From contig JBGPHD010000027.1 of the NCBI GenBank assembly GCA_041484135.1, forward strand, positions 1 to 23,530: a stretch of DNA of 23,530 nucleotides, in the 5' to 3' direction. Shown here one piece after another: positions 15,190 to 23,035 of this stretch. Every line of letters starts with the position of its first letter. Position 1 is the first letter of the stretch. Origin of the DNA: JACORV01 sp041484135. GTDB taxonomy: Bacteria; Gemmatimonadota; Gemmatimonadetes; Gemmatimonadales; JACORV01. A program made the translations under genes and the position numbers. The notes below the pieces were generated by a model, which worked only from the letters and a program-made list of their open reading frames with translations, searched no databases and was not told where the DNA came from.

Positions 15190-17502
15190 CTAGAACTCCA
15201 CCTCCAGTCCGACGGTTGGCAGGAGGGGGAACTGCGAAAACCCGCGCCGCACCGGCGGATTCTCCGTATAGTCGTAGAAGTACGTGAAGACGTTCGTCCG
15301 CGCGTACGCATTGAGCAGCGACGCGCTCGGGTACCAGCGCGCCCCGAGCCAGCGGAAGGTCCACCGCGCCGCGACGTCGAGCCTCGAGTACGCGGGGTAG
15401 CGCAGCGTGTTGCGTCCGGTGCGGTAGGGCTCGGTGAAGGCGCCGATGAAGATGTTGCGCCCGGGATCGTAGAAGCGGTGGATCCACTGGCCGGCGATGC
15501 CGGTGTAGGGGAGCGGCGAGCCGTAGCCGAATCGCACGGTCCACCGCGCGCCCAGCGGTCCCGCGAAGTTCGCCACCGCGTTCAGGGTGTGGCGGCGGTC
15601 CTGCGCAGGCGCATAACGCTCGCCGGTCTGGTCCACCCGGCGGCTCACCTTGCCCAGGCTGTACGCGATCCACCCGGTGATGGGGCCCGTCGTCTTCCGC
15701 AGGTAGACGTCCATCCCGTACGCGGTGCCGCGTGCCGTGAAGAACTCGTCGCCGCGCACCGCGGGGTCCTCGTCCGGGTTGCCGTCCACCAGGTTCCGCA
15801 TCCGCTTCCAGTACGTCTCGACCGAGAGCGACAGCCCCTGCCCGTACCACCGCTCCACCCCGAGGATGGCCTGGTCGGCGTGGCTCACCGGCACGACCGA
15901 GTCGGCCCCCACCCAGAACTCGAAGAGCGAGATGGGGATCTCCTCGTTCCTGAGCGAGTGGATGTACTGGTAGTAGCGCCCGCCGGAGAGCGTGACGGCG
16001 AGGTCGTTCCGCGCAAACACCTTGACCGAGAGGCGCGGCGCCACGCCGGTGAACCCGGCCACGCGCGTGAGCCGGATCCCGGGGCGGACCAGCAGCCATC
16101 GCCGCGCCCGCCACTGGTCCTCGGCGTAGGCCTCGAGCGCCGTGGGATGGTAGTCGAGCCGCGCCAGGTCCACCTCGAGGTCGCTCGAGGTGGCGAGGTA
16201 GGTGATGTCGTGACGCTCCAGGACGTAGCCGGCGGCGAACACCTGTCCCGCGCCGCGCACCTCGAGGTCGCCCGAGAGCGCCAGCCGGCGCACCCGGTTC
16301 TGGAACAGGAAGACGCCGGGCCCCACGTCGATGTCCGCGTAGAAGCTGCTCCCGCCGACGCGCTGGGTGAGCAGGGCGTTCCCGCCTAACGACCTCCGCC
16401 AGGTCGCACCGACGGCGCGGTTCCCCCAGTCGAACCGGAACGACTGCTCCGGCTGGCCGGTGCTCGCCTTGGTGAGGACGAAGTTGAAGAAGTCGCCGCT
16501 CGCGAAGCCCGACGCCGTGAGGACGCCGCCCGCCACCCGCGGCAGGCTCACCCGGCCGATGAGGTCCTGGAAGTGATACGGGAAGGTGGACGAGCTGAAG
16601 GCGTCCACCACCTGGTCGGCGTAGGTCCGGCGCCCCGCGACGAGCCAGCTCCCCGCCTTGCCGGGGAGCGGGCCCTCGAGGTGCAGCTTGGAGGAGAGCA
16701 GCGAGACCGCGGCGGAGCCGCGCACCCGGCTCGCCGAGCCGGTGCGCTCGTTGACGTCGAGCACACTGGAGAGCCGCCCGCCGTAGCGGGCCGGGAAGCC
16801 GCCGGTCAGGAAGTCGACCCCTTCGACCGCGTCGTCCGCGAAGGTCGAGAGGAGCCCGCCCAAGTGGAACGGGTTGAAGACCACCTGCCCGTCGAGGAGC
16901 ACCAGGTTCTGGTCGGCGTCGCCGCCGCGCACGTTGAGGCTCACCGAGTAGTCGTTGCGCGAGACGACGCCCGGCATGAGCTGCATGGTCCGCAGCAGGT
17001 CCGACTCGGCGAGGCCGGGGACGGCGCGGATGTCGCGGATGTCGAGCGAGCGGGTGGAGGCCTGGGCCTCGTCCTCGAAGCGGGCGCGCTCGGGCGCCCG
17101 GGTCACCACCGTGACCGGCGTGACCGTGATGGGCTCCGCCTCGAGCCGCACGTCGACGATCGTGGTGTCGTTGTCACGGACCGGAACGACGAGCGTCTGG
17201 TCCCGAAAACCGACCCGCCGGACCTGGATGCGCCAAGTGCCGGCCGGGACCGCCCCGAGCACGAAGGCACCGGCCGAGTCCCCGATGGTGCGCCGGCCCA
17301 GTCCGAGGACGGTGACGGCGGGCTGGCCCACGGCCTCGCCGAGTGTCGAGCGGACCGCCCCGCGGATAGCGCCGGTCTGGGCGAGCGCCGGCCCGCCCAC
17401 GGCGAGCAGCGCCGCGGCGAGCAGCGCCGCCGGCGTCGGGTGGGCCCAACACCGCGCCGTGCCGCGCGTTGGCGTCCGTCCGACCTGTCGTCTAGTTTTC
17501 AC
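15190..17502 (-). CDS. TonB-dependent outer-membrane receptor with carboxypeptidase-regulatory-like N-terminus
   Basis: 770 aa, GTG start at 17502 with GGAG 9 nt upstream. The signal peptide (hydrophobic AALLAAALLAVGG, cleavage likely at ALA before Gln42) is followed by a carboxypeptidase-regulatory-like Ig domain (about 45-120; VGFRDQTLVVPV). The plug (about 150-260) has LMPGVVSRNDYSVSLNVRGG, NLVLLDGQVVFNPFHLGG and GGFPARYGGRLSSVLDV. The rest is a beta-barrel of Tyr/Trp/Arg-rich strands ending VGLEVEF with the usual C-terminal Phe. Transport across the outer membrane is TonB-driven in this family; the substrate cannot be read from sequence. First gene of an operon with a DUF4249-like lipoprotein and an RsbRD_N-like protein. 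The divergent gene's start codon is 2 bp away. Confidence 0.95.
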   Translation of the reverse strand: MKTRRQVGRTPTRGTARCWAHPTPAALLAAALLAVGGPALAQTGAIRGAVRSTLGEAVGQPAVTVLGLGRRTIGDSAGAFVLGAVPAGTWRIQVRRVGFRDQTLVVPVRDNDTTIVDVRLEAEPITVTPVTVVTRAPERARFEDEAQASTRSLDIRDIRAVPGLAESDLLRTMQLMPGVVSRNDYSVSLNVRGGDADQNLVLLDGQVVFNPFHLGGLLSTFADDAVEGVDFLTGGFPARYGGRLSSVLDVNERTGSASRVRGSAAVSLLSSKLHLEGPLPGKAGSWLVAGRRTYADQVVDAFSSSTFPYHFQDLIGRVSLPRVAGGVLTASGFASGDFFNFVLTKASTGQPEQSFRFDWGNRAVGATWRRSLGGNALLTQRVGGSSFYADIDVGPGVFLFQNRVRRLALSGDLEVRGAGQVFAAGYVLERHDITYLATSSDLEVDLARLDYHPTALEAYAEDQWRARRWLLVRPGIRLTRVAGFTGVAPRLSVKVFARNDLAVTLSGGRYYQYIHSLRNEEIPISLFEFWVGADSVVPVSHADQAILGVERWYGQGLSLSVETYWKRMRNLVDGNPDEDPAVRGDEFFTARGTAYGMDVYLRKTTGPITGWIAYSLGKVSRRVDQTGERYAPAQDRRHTLNAVANFAGPLGARWTVRFGYGSPLPYTGIAGQWIHRFYDPGRNIFIGAFTEPYRTGRNTLRYPAYSRLDVAARWTFRWLGARWYPSASLLNAYARTNVFTYFYDYTENPPVRRGFSQFPLLPTVGLEVEF
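17469..17498 (+). promoter_or_regulatory. candidate promoter giving a leaderless mRNA
   Basis: TTGGCG (17469-17474), 18 bp, then TAGTTT (17493-17498). The expected start, 7 nt past the -10 box, falls on the A of the ATG at 17505, and no Shine-Dalgarno sequence precedes that ATG. The box matches are modest, so this is a hypothesis. Confidence 0.4.
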
Positions 17503-17504
17503 GC

Positions 17505-18305
17505 ATGACGACTCCAGCCACCGTGAAATGCCCTGCCTGCGGCGCCCAGACTTCCGGCAAGTTCTGCTCCGAGTGCGGCGCGCCCCTCAGCAGCCGGGCC
17601 TGCCCTTCCTGCGGCGCCAAGCTCTCGGCCCGCGCCAAGTTCTGCTCCGAGTGCGGCACCACCCTCGGTGGCGGAGGTGCCGCCCGCCCCGCCGCGGCGG
17701 CAGCGACCGGCGCCGAGCGGCTCCCGTGGATCGTCGCCGGCGTCGCGGTCGTCGCCTTGCTCGTCACGGTCGTCTTCCTCGTGAGCAAGCGGTCCCCCGG
17801 CGCGGCGACCGCCGCGAACGCGCCGTTCGCCGGCGGCAACCCCGGCCAGGCGACAACCGATCTCTCGCAGATGACCCCCCGTGAGCAGGCCGACCGGCTC
17901 TTCGACCGCGTGATGCGCGCCACCGAGGCGAACGACACCGGGCAGGTGACGTTCTTCGGGCCCATGACGCTGCAGGCCTACGCCAATCTCGGCACACTCG
18001 ACATCGACTCGCGGCTCCACGTGGGGCTGATCCAGCTCGCCCTCGCGAACCCGGCCGGCGCGCTCGCGGAGGCGGACACGATCCAGCGCAGCTCGCGCAC
18101 CCATCTCTTCAGCTTCGTGCTCAAGGCCCGCGCGGCCGGGGTCCAGGGGAACGCCGCCGCCGGCCGGCAGGCGTACCGCGGCTTCCTGGATAACTACACC
18201 GCCGAGCGCGCGAAGAACCTCCCCGAGTACGAGCAGCACAACACGGTGCTCACCCAGACGCGCGACGAGGCGCAGCGGGCGATGGCGGCCTCGAGCCGCC
18301 CGTAA
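17505..18305 (+). CDS. double zinc-ribbon membrane protein with helical outer domain (266 aa)
   Basis: Two zinc ribbons (Cys 9, 12, 21, 24 and Cys 33, 36, 47, 50, each ending in a KFCSECG motif) precede an Ala-rich linker and one transmembrane helix (about 74-92). A C-terminal helical domain (about 120-260) contains EQADRLFDRVMRATEAND and LIQLALANPAGALAEADTI, which look TPR-like. By topology the ribbons face the cytoplasm and the helical part the periplasm. The ribbon resembles that at the N-terminus of the kinase at 5062-6738, but there is no kinase domain. ATG at 17505 has no clear ribosome site. The next gene, mqnD, starts 1 bp after its TAA. Function unknown. Confidence 0.85.
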   Translation: MTTPATVKCPACGAQTSGKFCSECGAPLSSRACPSCGAKLSARAKFCSECGTTLGGGGAARPAAAAATGAERLPWIVAGVAVVALLVTVVFLVSKRSPGAATAANAPFAGGNPGQATTDLSQMTPREQADRLFDRVMRATEANDTGQVTFFGPMTLQAYANLGTLDIDSRLHVGLIQLALANPAGALAEADTIQRSSRTHLFSFVLKARAAGVQGNAAAGRQAYRGFLDNYTAERAKNLPEYEQHNTVLTQTRDEAQRAMAASSRP

Positions 18306-18306
18306 C

Positions 18307-19149
18307 GTGCCGCGCATCCGGGTCGCGCACAGCCCCGACTCCGACGACGCGTTCATGTTCTGGGCGCTCGCCGCCGGGAAGATCGACACCGGGGACCGCG
18401 TTTACGAACATGAGCTGGCCGACATCGAGTCGCTGAACCAGCGCGCCCTTGCCGGCGAGCTGGAAGTGACGGCGGTGTCGTTCCACGCTTACGCCTACCT
18501 CCACGAACGGTACGCACTCCTGCCCCACGGCGCGTCCATCGGTGACCGGTACGGGCCGCGGCTGGTCGCGCGCGAGCCCCGGCCGCCCCAGGCGGAGGAC
18601 GTGCTCGCCGGCAAGACCGTCGCCATCCCGGGGGAACGGACCACCGCGGCCCTCGTCCTCCGGCTCTACCAGCCCCTGGCCGAGACGATCGTAGTGCCGT
18701 TCGACCGGATCGAGGACGCGGTCCTCCAGGGACAGGCCGACGTCGGGCTGCTGATCCATGAGGGCCAGCTGACCTTCGCCGACCGCGGCCTCTCGCTGTG
18801 GGAGGACTTGGGCGACTGGTGGTACCAGGGCACGAGCCTCCCGCTCCCGCTGGGCGGGAATGTCGTTCGCAAGGACCTGGGCGCGGAACTGGTGAGCGCC
18901 ATCTCGCGGGATCTCAAGGCCTCGATCGTGTACGGCCTCGCGCACCGGGCCGAGGCGCTCACCCACGCGCAGCAGTATGCGCGCGGCATGGACGCGGGCC
19001 GTACCGACACGTTCGTCGGGATGTACGTGAACGACTTCACGGTCGACTACGGCCCGCGCGGCCGCGCGGCCGTCCAGCGGCTCCTCGACGAGGGGCATCG
19101 GGCGGGACTCCTTCCCGCGCGGGTGACGGCGGAGTTCGTGGCGTCGTGA
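18307..19149 (+). CDS. mqnD: 1,4-dihydroxy-6-naphthoate synthase (futalosine pathway)
   Basis: 280 aa, GTG start at 18307, 1 bp past the preceding stop. MqnD converts cyclic dehypoxanthinyl futalosine to 1,4-dihydroxy-6-naphthoate in the alternative menaquinone pathway. Diagnostic stretches: AHSPDSDDAFMFWAL near the N-terminus, EVTAVSFHAYAYL, VGLLIHEGQLTFADRGL and LPLPLGGNVVRKDL. The length and two-lobed periplasmic-binding-protein-like layout are normal for the family; no signal peptide, so cytoplasmic. Its relative MqnA shares the fold, but HEGQLT and LPLPLGGN favour MqnD. No other menaquinone gene is in the window. Its TGA overlaps the next GTG, coupling it to a signalling protein. Confidence 0.93.
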   Translation: MPRIRVAHSPDSDDAFMFWALAAGKIDTGDRVYEHELADIESLNQRALAGELEVTAVSFHAYAYLHERYALLPHGASIGDRYGPRLVAREPRPPQAEDVLAGKTVAIPGERTTAALVLRLYQPLAETIVVPFDRIEDAVLQGQADVGLLIHEGQLTFADRGLSLWEDLGDWWYQGTSLPLPLGGNVVRKDLGAELVSAISRDLKASIVYGLAHRAEALTHAQQYARGMDAGRTDTFVGMYVNDFTVDYGPRGRAAVQRLLDEGHRAGLLPARVTAEFVAS

Positions 19150-19880
19150 GGCAGACCCAGCCGGCCCTCTTCCCGCTCGCGGAGCCGCGCCCCGCGCGGG
19201 TCCTCGTGGTGGAGGACGACGCGGCCCAGGCCACGCTCGTCAGGCACCTGGTCGAGGCCGCGGGGGCGGAGGTGGTGGGCGTGGCGCGGAGCGGCCAGGA
19301 TGCGCTGGACCGCGCGGGCCACGCCGACGTGATCCTCCTCGACTACCAGCTCGAGGGGTCGATGACCGGGCTCGACGTGCTGCGCGAGGTGCGCCAGCGC
19401 CGGATCCACGCGGCGGTCATCGTCAACACCGCGTACGGCAGCGAGCGCGTGGCGGCCGAGGCGCTGCGGCTGGGCGCCGACGACTACGTCATCAAGGACG
19501 ATGCGTTCGTCGAGATGCTGCCGCGGGTGCTGAGCCGGGTGCTGCGGATCCACGAGGTCGAGCGCGCGCTGACGGAGGCGCAGGCGCACGTGCTGCGGTC
19601 CGAGCGGCGCGCCGCCATCGGCGAGATCACCATCGCCATCTCCCACGAGATGAACAACCCGCTGATGGCGCTGCGCGCCCAGCTCGAGCTGCTGAAACTC
19701 GACGGCGTGGCGCTCTCGCCCGTGATGCGGGCGAACGTGGAGAGCGCGCTGGAGCAGGTGGAGCGCATCACCATCGTGGTCCGGCGCATCGCGCAGCACG
19801 ACCACGAGGCGTCCACCACCTACGTCGGCGGCATCAAGATGATCGACCTGGCCGGAGGTCAGTCCGCCGGCACGCCGTGA
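19146..19880 (+). CDS. response regulator receiver fused to a DHp (HisKA) domain, no ATPase domain
   Basis: 244 aa from GTG 19146, which overlaps mqnD's TGA; the open frame further upstream lies within mqnD and is a shadow. The receiver domain (about 17-135) has acidic residues Glu23, Asp24 and Asp25, phosphoacceptor Asp66 (VILLDYQLEG), Thr95 and Lys117. A helix (LTEAQAHVLRSERRAAIGE) leads to an H-box ISHEMNNPLMAL with His167, then a second helix (VESALEQVERITIVVRRIAQ). The protein ends soon after, at MIDLAGG, where a HATPase_c domain would normally begin. It could act as a phosphotransfer protein, a partner of another kinase, or a degraded kinase. The last 22 bp overlap the convergent RND gene. 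Confidence 0.88.
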   Translation: MRQTQPALFPLAEPRPARVLVVEDDAAQATLVRHLVEAAGAEVVGVARSGQDALDRAGHADVILLDYQLEGSMTGLDVLREVRQRRIHAAVIVNTAYGSERVAAEALRLGADDYVIKDDAFVEMLPRVLSRVLRIHEVERALTEAQAHVLRSERRAAIGEITIAISHEMNNPLMALRAQLELLKLDGVALSPVMRANVESALEQVERITIVVRRIAQHDHEASTTYVGGIKMIDLAGGQSAGTP

Positions 19881-22800
19881 GGCTCCGGGGCCTCGCCCCG
19901 CTCGTCCGCCCGCTCCTCCGCGGGCCGGCTGCTCTTCAACCACGCCGTCACCTTCGCTCCCAGGTCGTCCAGGAAGGTGTAGACCACCGGCACCACCACC
20001 AGCGTGAGCAGGGTGGACGTGATGAGCCCGCCCACCACCGCCCGCGCCATGGGGGCCCGGAACTCGCCGCCGTCGCCTAACGCGAGCGCCGTGGGCAGCA
20101 TGCCGAAGATCATCGCCAGCGTGGTCATGATGATGGGGCGCAGCCGGATCTCGCCCGCCTCCACCAGCGCCTGGAACCGCGACAGGCCGCGCGCGCGCGC
20201 CTTGTTGGCGAAGTCCACCAGCAGGATCGCGTTCTTGGTCACCAGCCCCATCAGCATGATGATGCCGATCATGCTCATGATGTTGAACGTGTCGCGCGTG
20301 ACCAGGAGGCCGAGCAGCACGCCGATGATCGAGAGCGGCAGCGACAGCATGATCGCCAGCGGCTGGACGAACGAGCCGAACTGCGACGCGAGGATGAGAT
20401 AGATGAACACCACCGCCAGCGTCAGCGACTCGAGGATGTAGCCCACCGTCTCCGCGAAGTCCGCCGACTCGCCGCCGATGTTGAGCCGGTAGCCGGGCGG
20501 GATGTGGACGTCGGCGATGCGGGCGCGGATGTCGTTCATCACATCGGTGAGGGGCCGGCCCTCGTAGTTGCCTTCGACGCGCGCGACGCGCTCCAGCGAC
20601 AGGCGCTTGATCTCCCCCGGCGCCGAGCCGGTGCCGATGCGGGCCACCTGCCCGAGCGGCACCATCACCGCGCTCTGGGTCCGGGCGTCGGTGCGGCTGG
20701 TCGCGATCGGGATCCGCGCCAGGTCCGCCGCCGAGGTGCGGTACTCGGTCGCCACCCGCACCACGACGTCGTGCTCGAGCCCCGTCTCGTCCTCGTAGCT
20801 GGTCGCGCGCTGGCCCGCGAGGATCGGCCGCAGGGTGGCCGCGACCTGCCCCACCGAAAGCCCGACGTTGGCCGCAAGATCCCGGTCCACGTCCACCACG
20901 AACTCCGGCTTCCGCCCCTCGAGGCTCGACCGCATCTCCACCGCGCCCGGCACCGTGCGGATCCGCGCCAGCATCTCGTCGGAAAGTTGCTGAAGCCGAC
21001 CCACGTCGGGGCCCAGGACGTTGATCTGGATCGGCAGCTGCCCGCCGCCCATGCCTGGCGCCTGCACGATGGGCTCCACGCCCCGGAACCGCCGGAAGGC
21101 GGCCCGGAGCTGCGTCTCGAGCTGCTGCTGCGTGACGCGCCGCTCGGCCTTGGGGCGCAGCTTCACGTAGATCAGGCCCTTGTTGATGTTCCCCTGGTCG
21201 TCGCCGCCCACCGAGAGGTAGGTGTAGGCCACCTCGGGCCGGGCGCGGATGAAGCGGTCGATCTCCTCCCCGCGGGTGCGGGTGTAGGAGAGCGAGCTCC
21301 CCACCGGCGTCTCGAAGCTGACCTGCGTCTCCTCCTGGTCCGAGATGGGCATGAACTGTCCGCCCACCGCGCCCACCGCCATGAGCGCGATCGCGCCCGC
21401 GAAGGCCCCGCCGGCGATGCCCATCGTCGCCCAGCGGTGGGTGAGCGCCCAGGCGATGATCTTCCGGTAGCGCCGCCCCAGGCCGCGGAACCCCTGATTG
21501 AACCGCTCCAGCTGCTTGCCGATCAGCCCGCGTTCGGCGTGCCCTTCGGCCTGCGGGTCGTACCAGATGGACGAGAGCATCGGGTCGAGCGTGAACGACA
21601 CGAACAGCGACACCGCGACCGCGAACGCGATCGTGATACCGAACTGGTAGAAGAACTTCCCGACGATGCCCCCCATGAACGCCACGGGCACGAACACCGC
21701 CAGGATCGAGAGCGTGGTGGAGAGCACGGCGAAGCCGATCTCGCTGGTGCCCTCGCGCGCAGCGGTGTGATGATCCTGACCGTGCTCCACGTGGCGTACG
21801 ATGTTCTCGCGCACCACGATGGCGTCGTCGATCAGGATGCCGATCGCGAGCGACAGCGCCATCAGCGTCATGGTGTTGATGGTGAAACCCATCGCGTAGA
21901 TCGCGAGGAACGCCGAGATCACGGAGACCGGCAGCGTGAGGCCGGTGATGACCGTGGACCGCCAGGAATTGAGGAAGAGGAACACGATGAGCACGGTGAG
22001 CCCCGCGCCCAGGAACATGGACAGCTCCACGTCCCCGAGCGACGAGCGGGTCCAGCGCGAATTGTCGCGGACGACCTTGAGCTCCACGCCGCGCGGGAGG
22101 TCGGGCGCGATCCGTCCGAGCACGTCGTTCACGCCGTCCGCCACCGCCACGATGTTGGCGCCGGAAACGCGCCGGATATCCAGCGCGATGGCCCGCTCGC
22201 CCGCCACCGCGGCGTACGACCGCTCTTCCTCCTGGGTGTCCTCGATGCGGGCCACCTGGCCGAGGCGGACAGCGGCGCCGCCGCGCACCGCGACCACCAC
22301 CGCGGCGAACTGCATCGGGTCACGGATGCGGCCGCGCACCCGCACCAGCTGCTCGCCGTTGCCGCGCTCCACGCGGCCGGCGGGCGTGTCCTGGTTCTCG
22401 CGGCGCAACGCGGCGATCACCATGTCGGGGGAGACGCCGAGCGCCTCCATCGCGGCCGGCACGAGGTCCACGTGGATCTCGCGCTGCAGGCCACCCACCA
22501 CCGTGACGTTGCCGACGCCGTTCACGTTCTCGAGGCGCCGCTTGATGGTCTCGGTGGCGAGCCGGGTGAGGTCGCGCATCGCCCAGCCCTGGCCCGCCAG
22601 CGACAGGGTCACGATCGGCTGCTGGGCCGGATCGTAGCGCGACACCACCGGCGGGTCCGCCTCCGCGGGCAGGTCCAGCTTGATGCCGTCGATCTTGGAC
22701 CGTACGTCGTTCTGCGCGTTGATGACGTTGATGTCGAGCTGGAACTCGATGAAGATGGTCGAGAACCCCTCGACCGACGACGACTCGATCTTCTTGACAC

Positions 22801-23026
22801 CCTGGACGGTGTTGACCGCCTCCTCGATGCGCTTGGTGATCTCGCGCTCCACCCCCTCCGGGCTGGCGCCCGGATAGCGCGTCTGCACCAGCACGAACGG
22901 GAACTGCACGTCGGGCATGTTGTCGAGGCCGAGGCGCCGGAACGAGAAGACGCCCAGCACCACCAGCGCCAGCATCATCATCGTTGCGAAGACGGGCCGC
23001 TTGATGGAGAGGTTGGAGAGGAACAT
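19859..23026 (-). CDS. RND efflux transporter, AcrB/MdtB-like
   Basis: 1055 aa, full length for the family. ATG at 23026 follows AGGGG by 6 nt and lies 9 bp after the fusion-protein stop. The N-terminus (FLSNLSIKRPVFATMMML) is the usual first transmembrane helix. TM4 carries the proton-relay pair Asp400-Asp401 (ILIDDAIVVREN), and TM10 has the matching Lys (GLVTKNAILLVDFAN). Two large periplasmic loops (YPGASPEGVEREITKRIEEAV; PISDQEETQVSFETPVGS) complete the pump. Proton-driven export of hydrophobic compounds, inner membrane, with a fusion protein and an outer-membrane channel (the latter not in view). Substrate cannot be read. The C-terminal tail is rich in Glu and Arg and overlaps the convergent receiver-DHp gene. 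Confidence 0.96.
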   Translation of the reverse strand: MFLSNLSIKRPVFATMMMLALVVLGVFSFRRLGLDNMPDVQFPFVLVQTRYPGASPEGVEREITKRIEEAVNTVQGVKKIESSSVEGFSTIFIEFQLDINVINAQNDVRSKIDGIKLDLPAEADPPVVSRYDPAQQPIVTLSLAGQGWAMRDLTRLATETIKRRLENVNGVGNVTVVGGLQREIHVDLVPAAMEALGVSPDMVIAALRRENQDTPAGRVERGNGEQLVRVRGRIRDPMQFAAVVVAVRGGAAVRLGQVARIEDTQEEERSYAAVAGERAIALDIRRVSGANIVAVADGVNDVLGRIAPDLPRGVELKVVRDNSRWTRSSLGDVELSMFLGAGLTVLIVFLFLNSWRSTVITGLTLPVSVISAFLAIYAMGFTINTMTLMALSLAIGILIDDAIVVRENIVRHVEHGQDHHTAAREGTSEIGFAVLSTTLSILAVFVPVAFMGGIVGKFFYQFGITIAFAVAVSLFVSFTLDPMLSSIWYDPQAEGHAERGLIGKQLERFNQGFRGLGRRYRKIIAWALTHRWATMGIAGGAFAGAIALMAVGAVGGQFMPISDQEETQVSFETPVGSSLSYTRTRGEEIDRFIRARPEVAYTYLSVGGDDQGNINKGLIYVKLRPKAERRVTQQQLETQLRAAFRRFRGVEPIVQAPGMGGGQLPIQINVLGPDVGRLQQLSDEMLARIRTVPGAVEMRSSLEGRKPEFVVDVDRDLAANVGLSVGQVAATLRPILAGQRATSYEDETGLEHDVVVRVATEYRTSAADLARIPIATSRTDARTQSAVMVPLGQVARIGTGSAPGEIKRLSLERVARVEGNYEGRPLTDVMNDIRARIADVHIPPGYRLNIGGESADFAETVGYILESLTLAVVFIYLILASQFGSFVQPLAIMLSLPLSIIGVLLGLLVTRDTFNIMSMIGIIMLMGLVTKNAILLVDFANKARARGLSRFQALVEAGEIRLRPIIMTTLAMIFGMLPTALALGDGGEFRAPMARAVVGGLITSTLLTLVVVPVVYTFLDDLGAKVTAWLKSSRPAEERADERGEAPEPHGVPAD

Positions 23027-23035
23027 GGTCGGCCC

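Noticed and set aside
15200..16114. In-frame upstream extension of the DUF4249-like lipoprotein into the receptor gene
   Set aside because: It is an alternate frame of the TonB receptor barrel, and the lipoprotein signal peptide marks the true N-terminal region.
817..20082. Integron attC-like core sites, because GCCTAAC/GTTAGGC resembles attC core boxes
   Set aside because: The copies lie singly inside conserved coding regions with no paired box, no cassette structure and no integrase gene.
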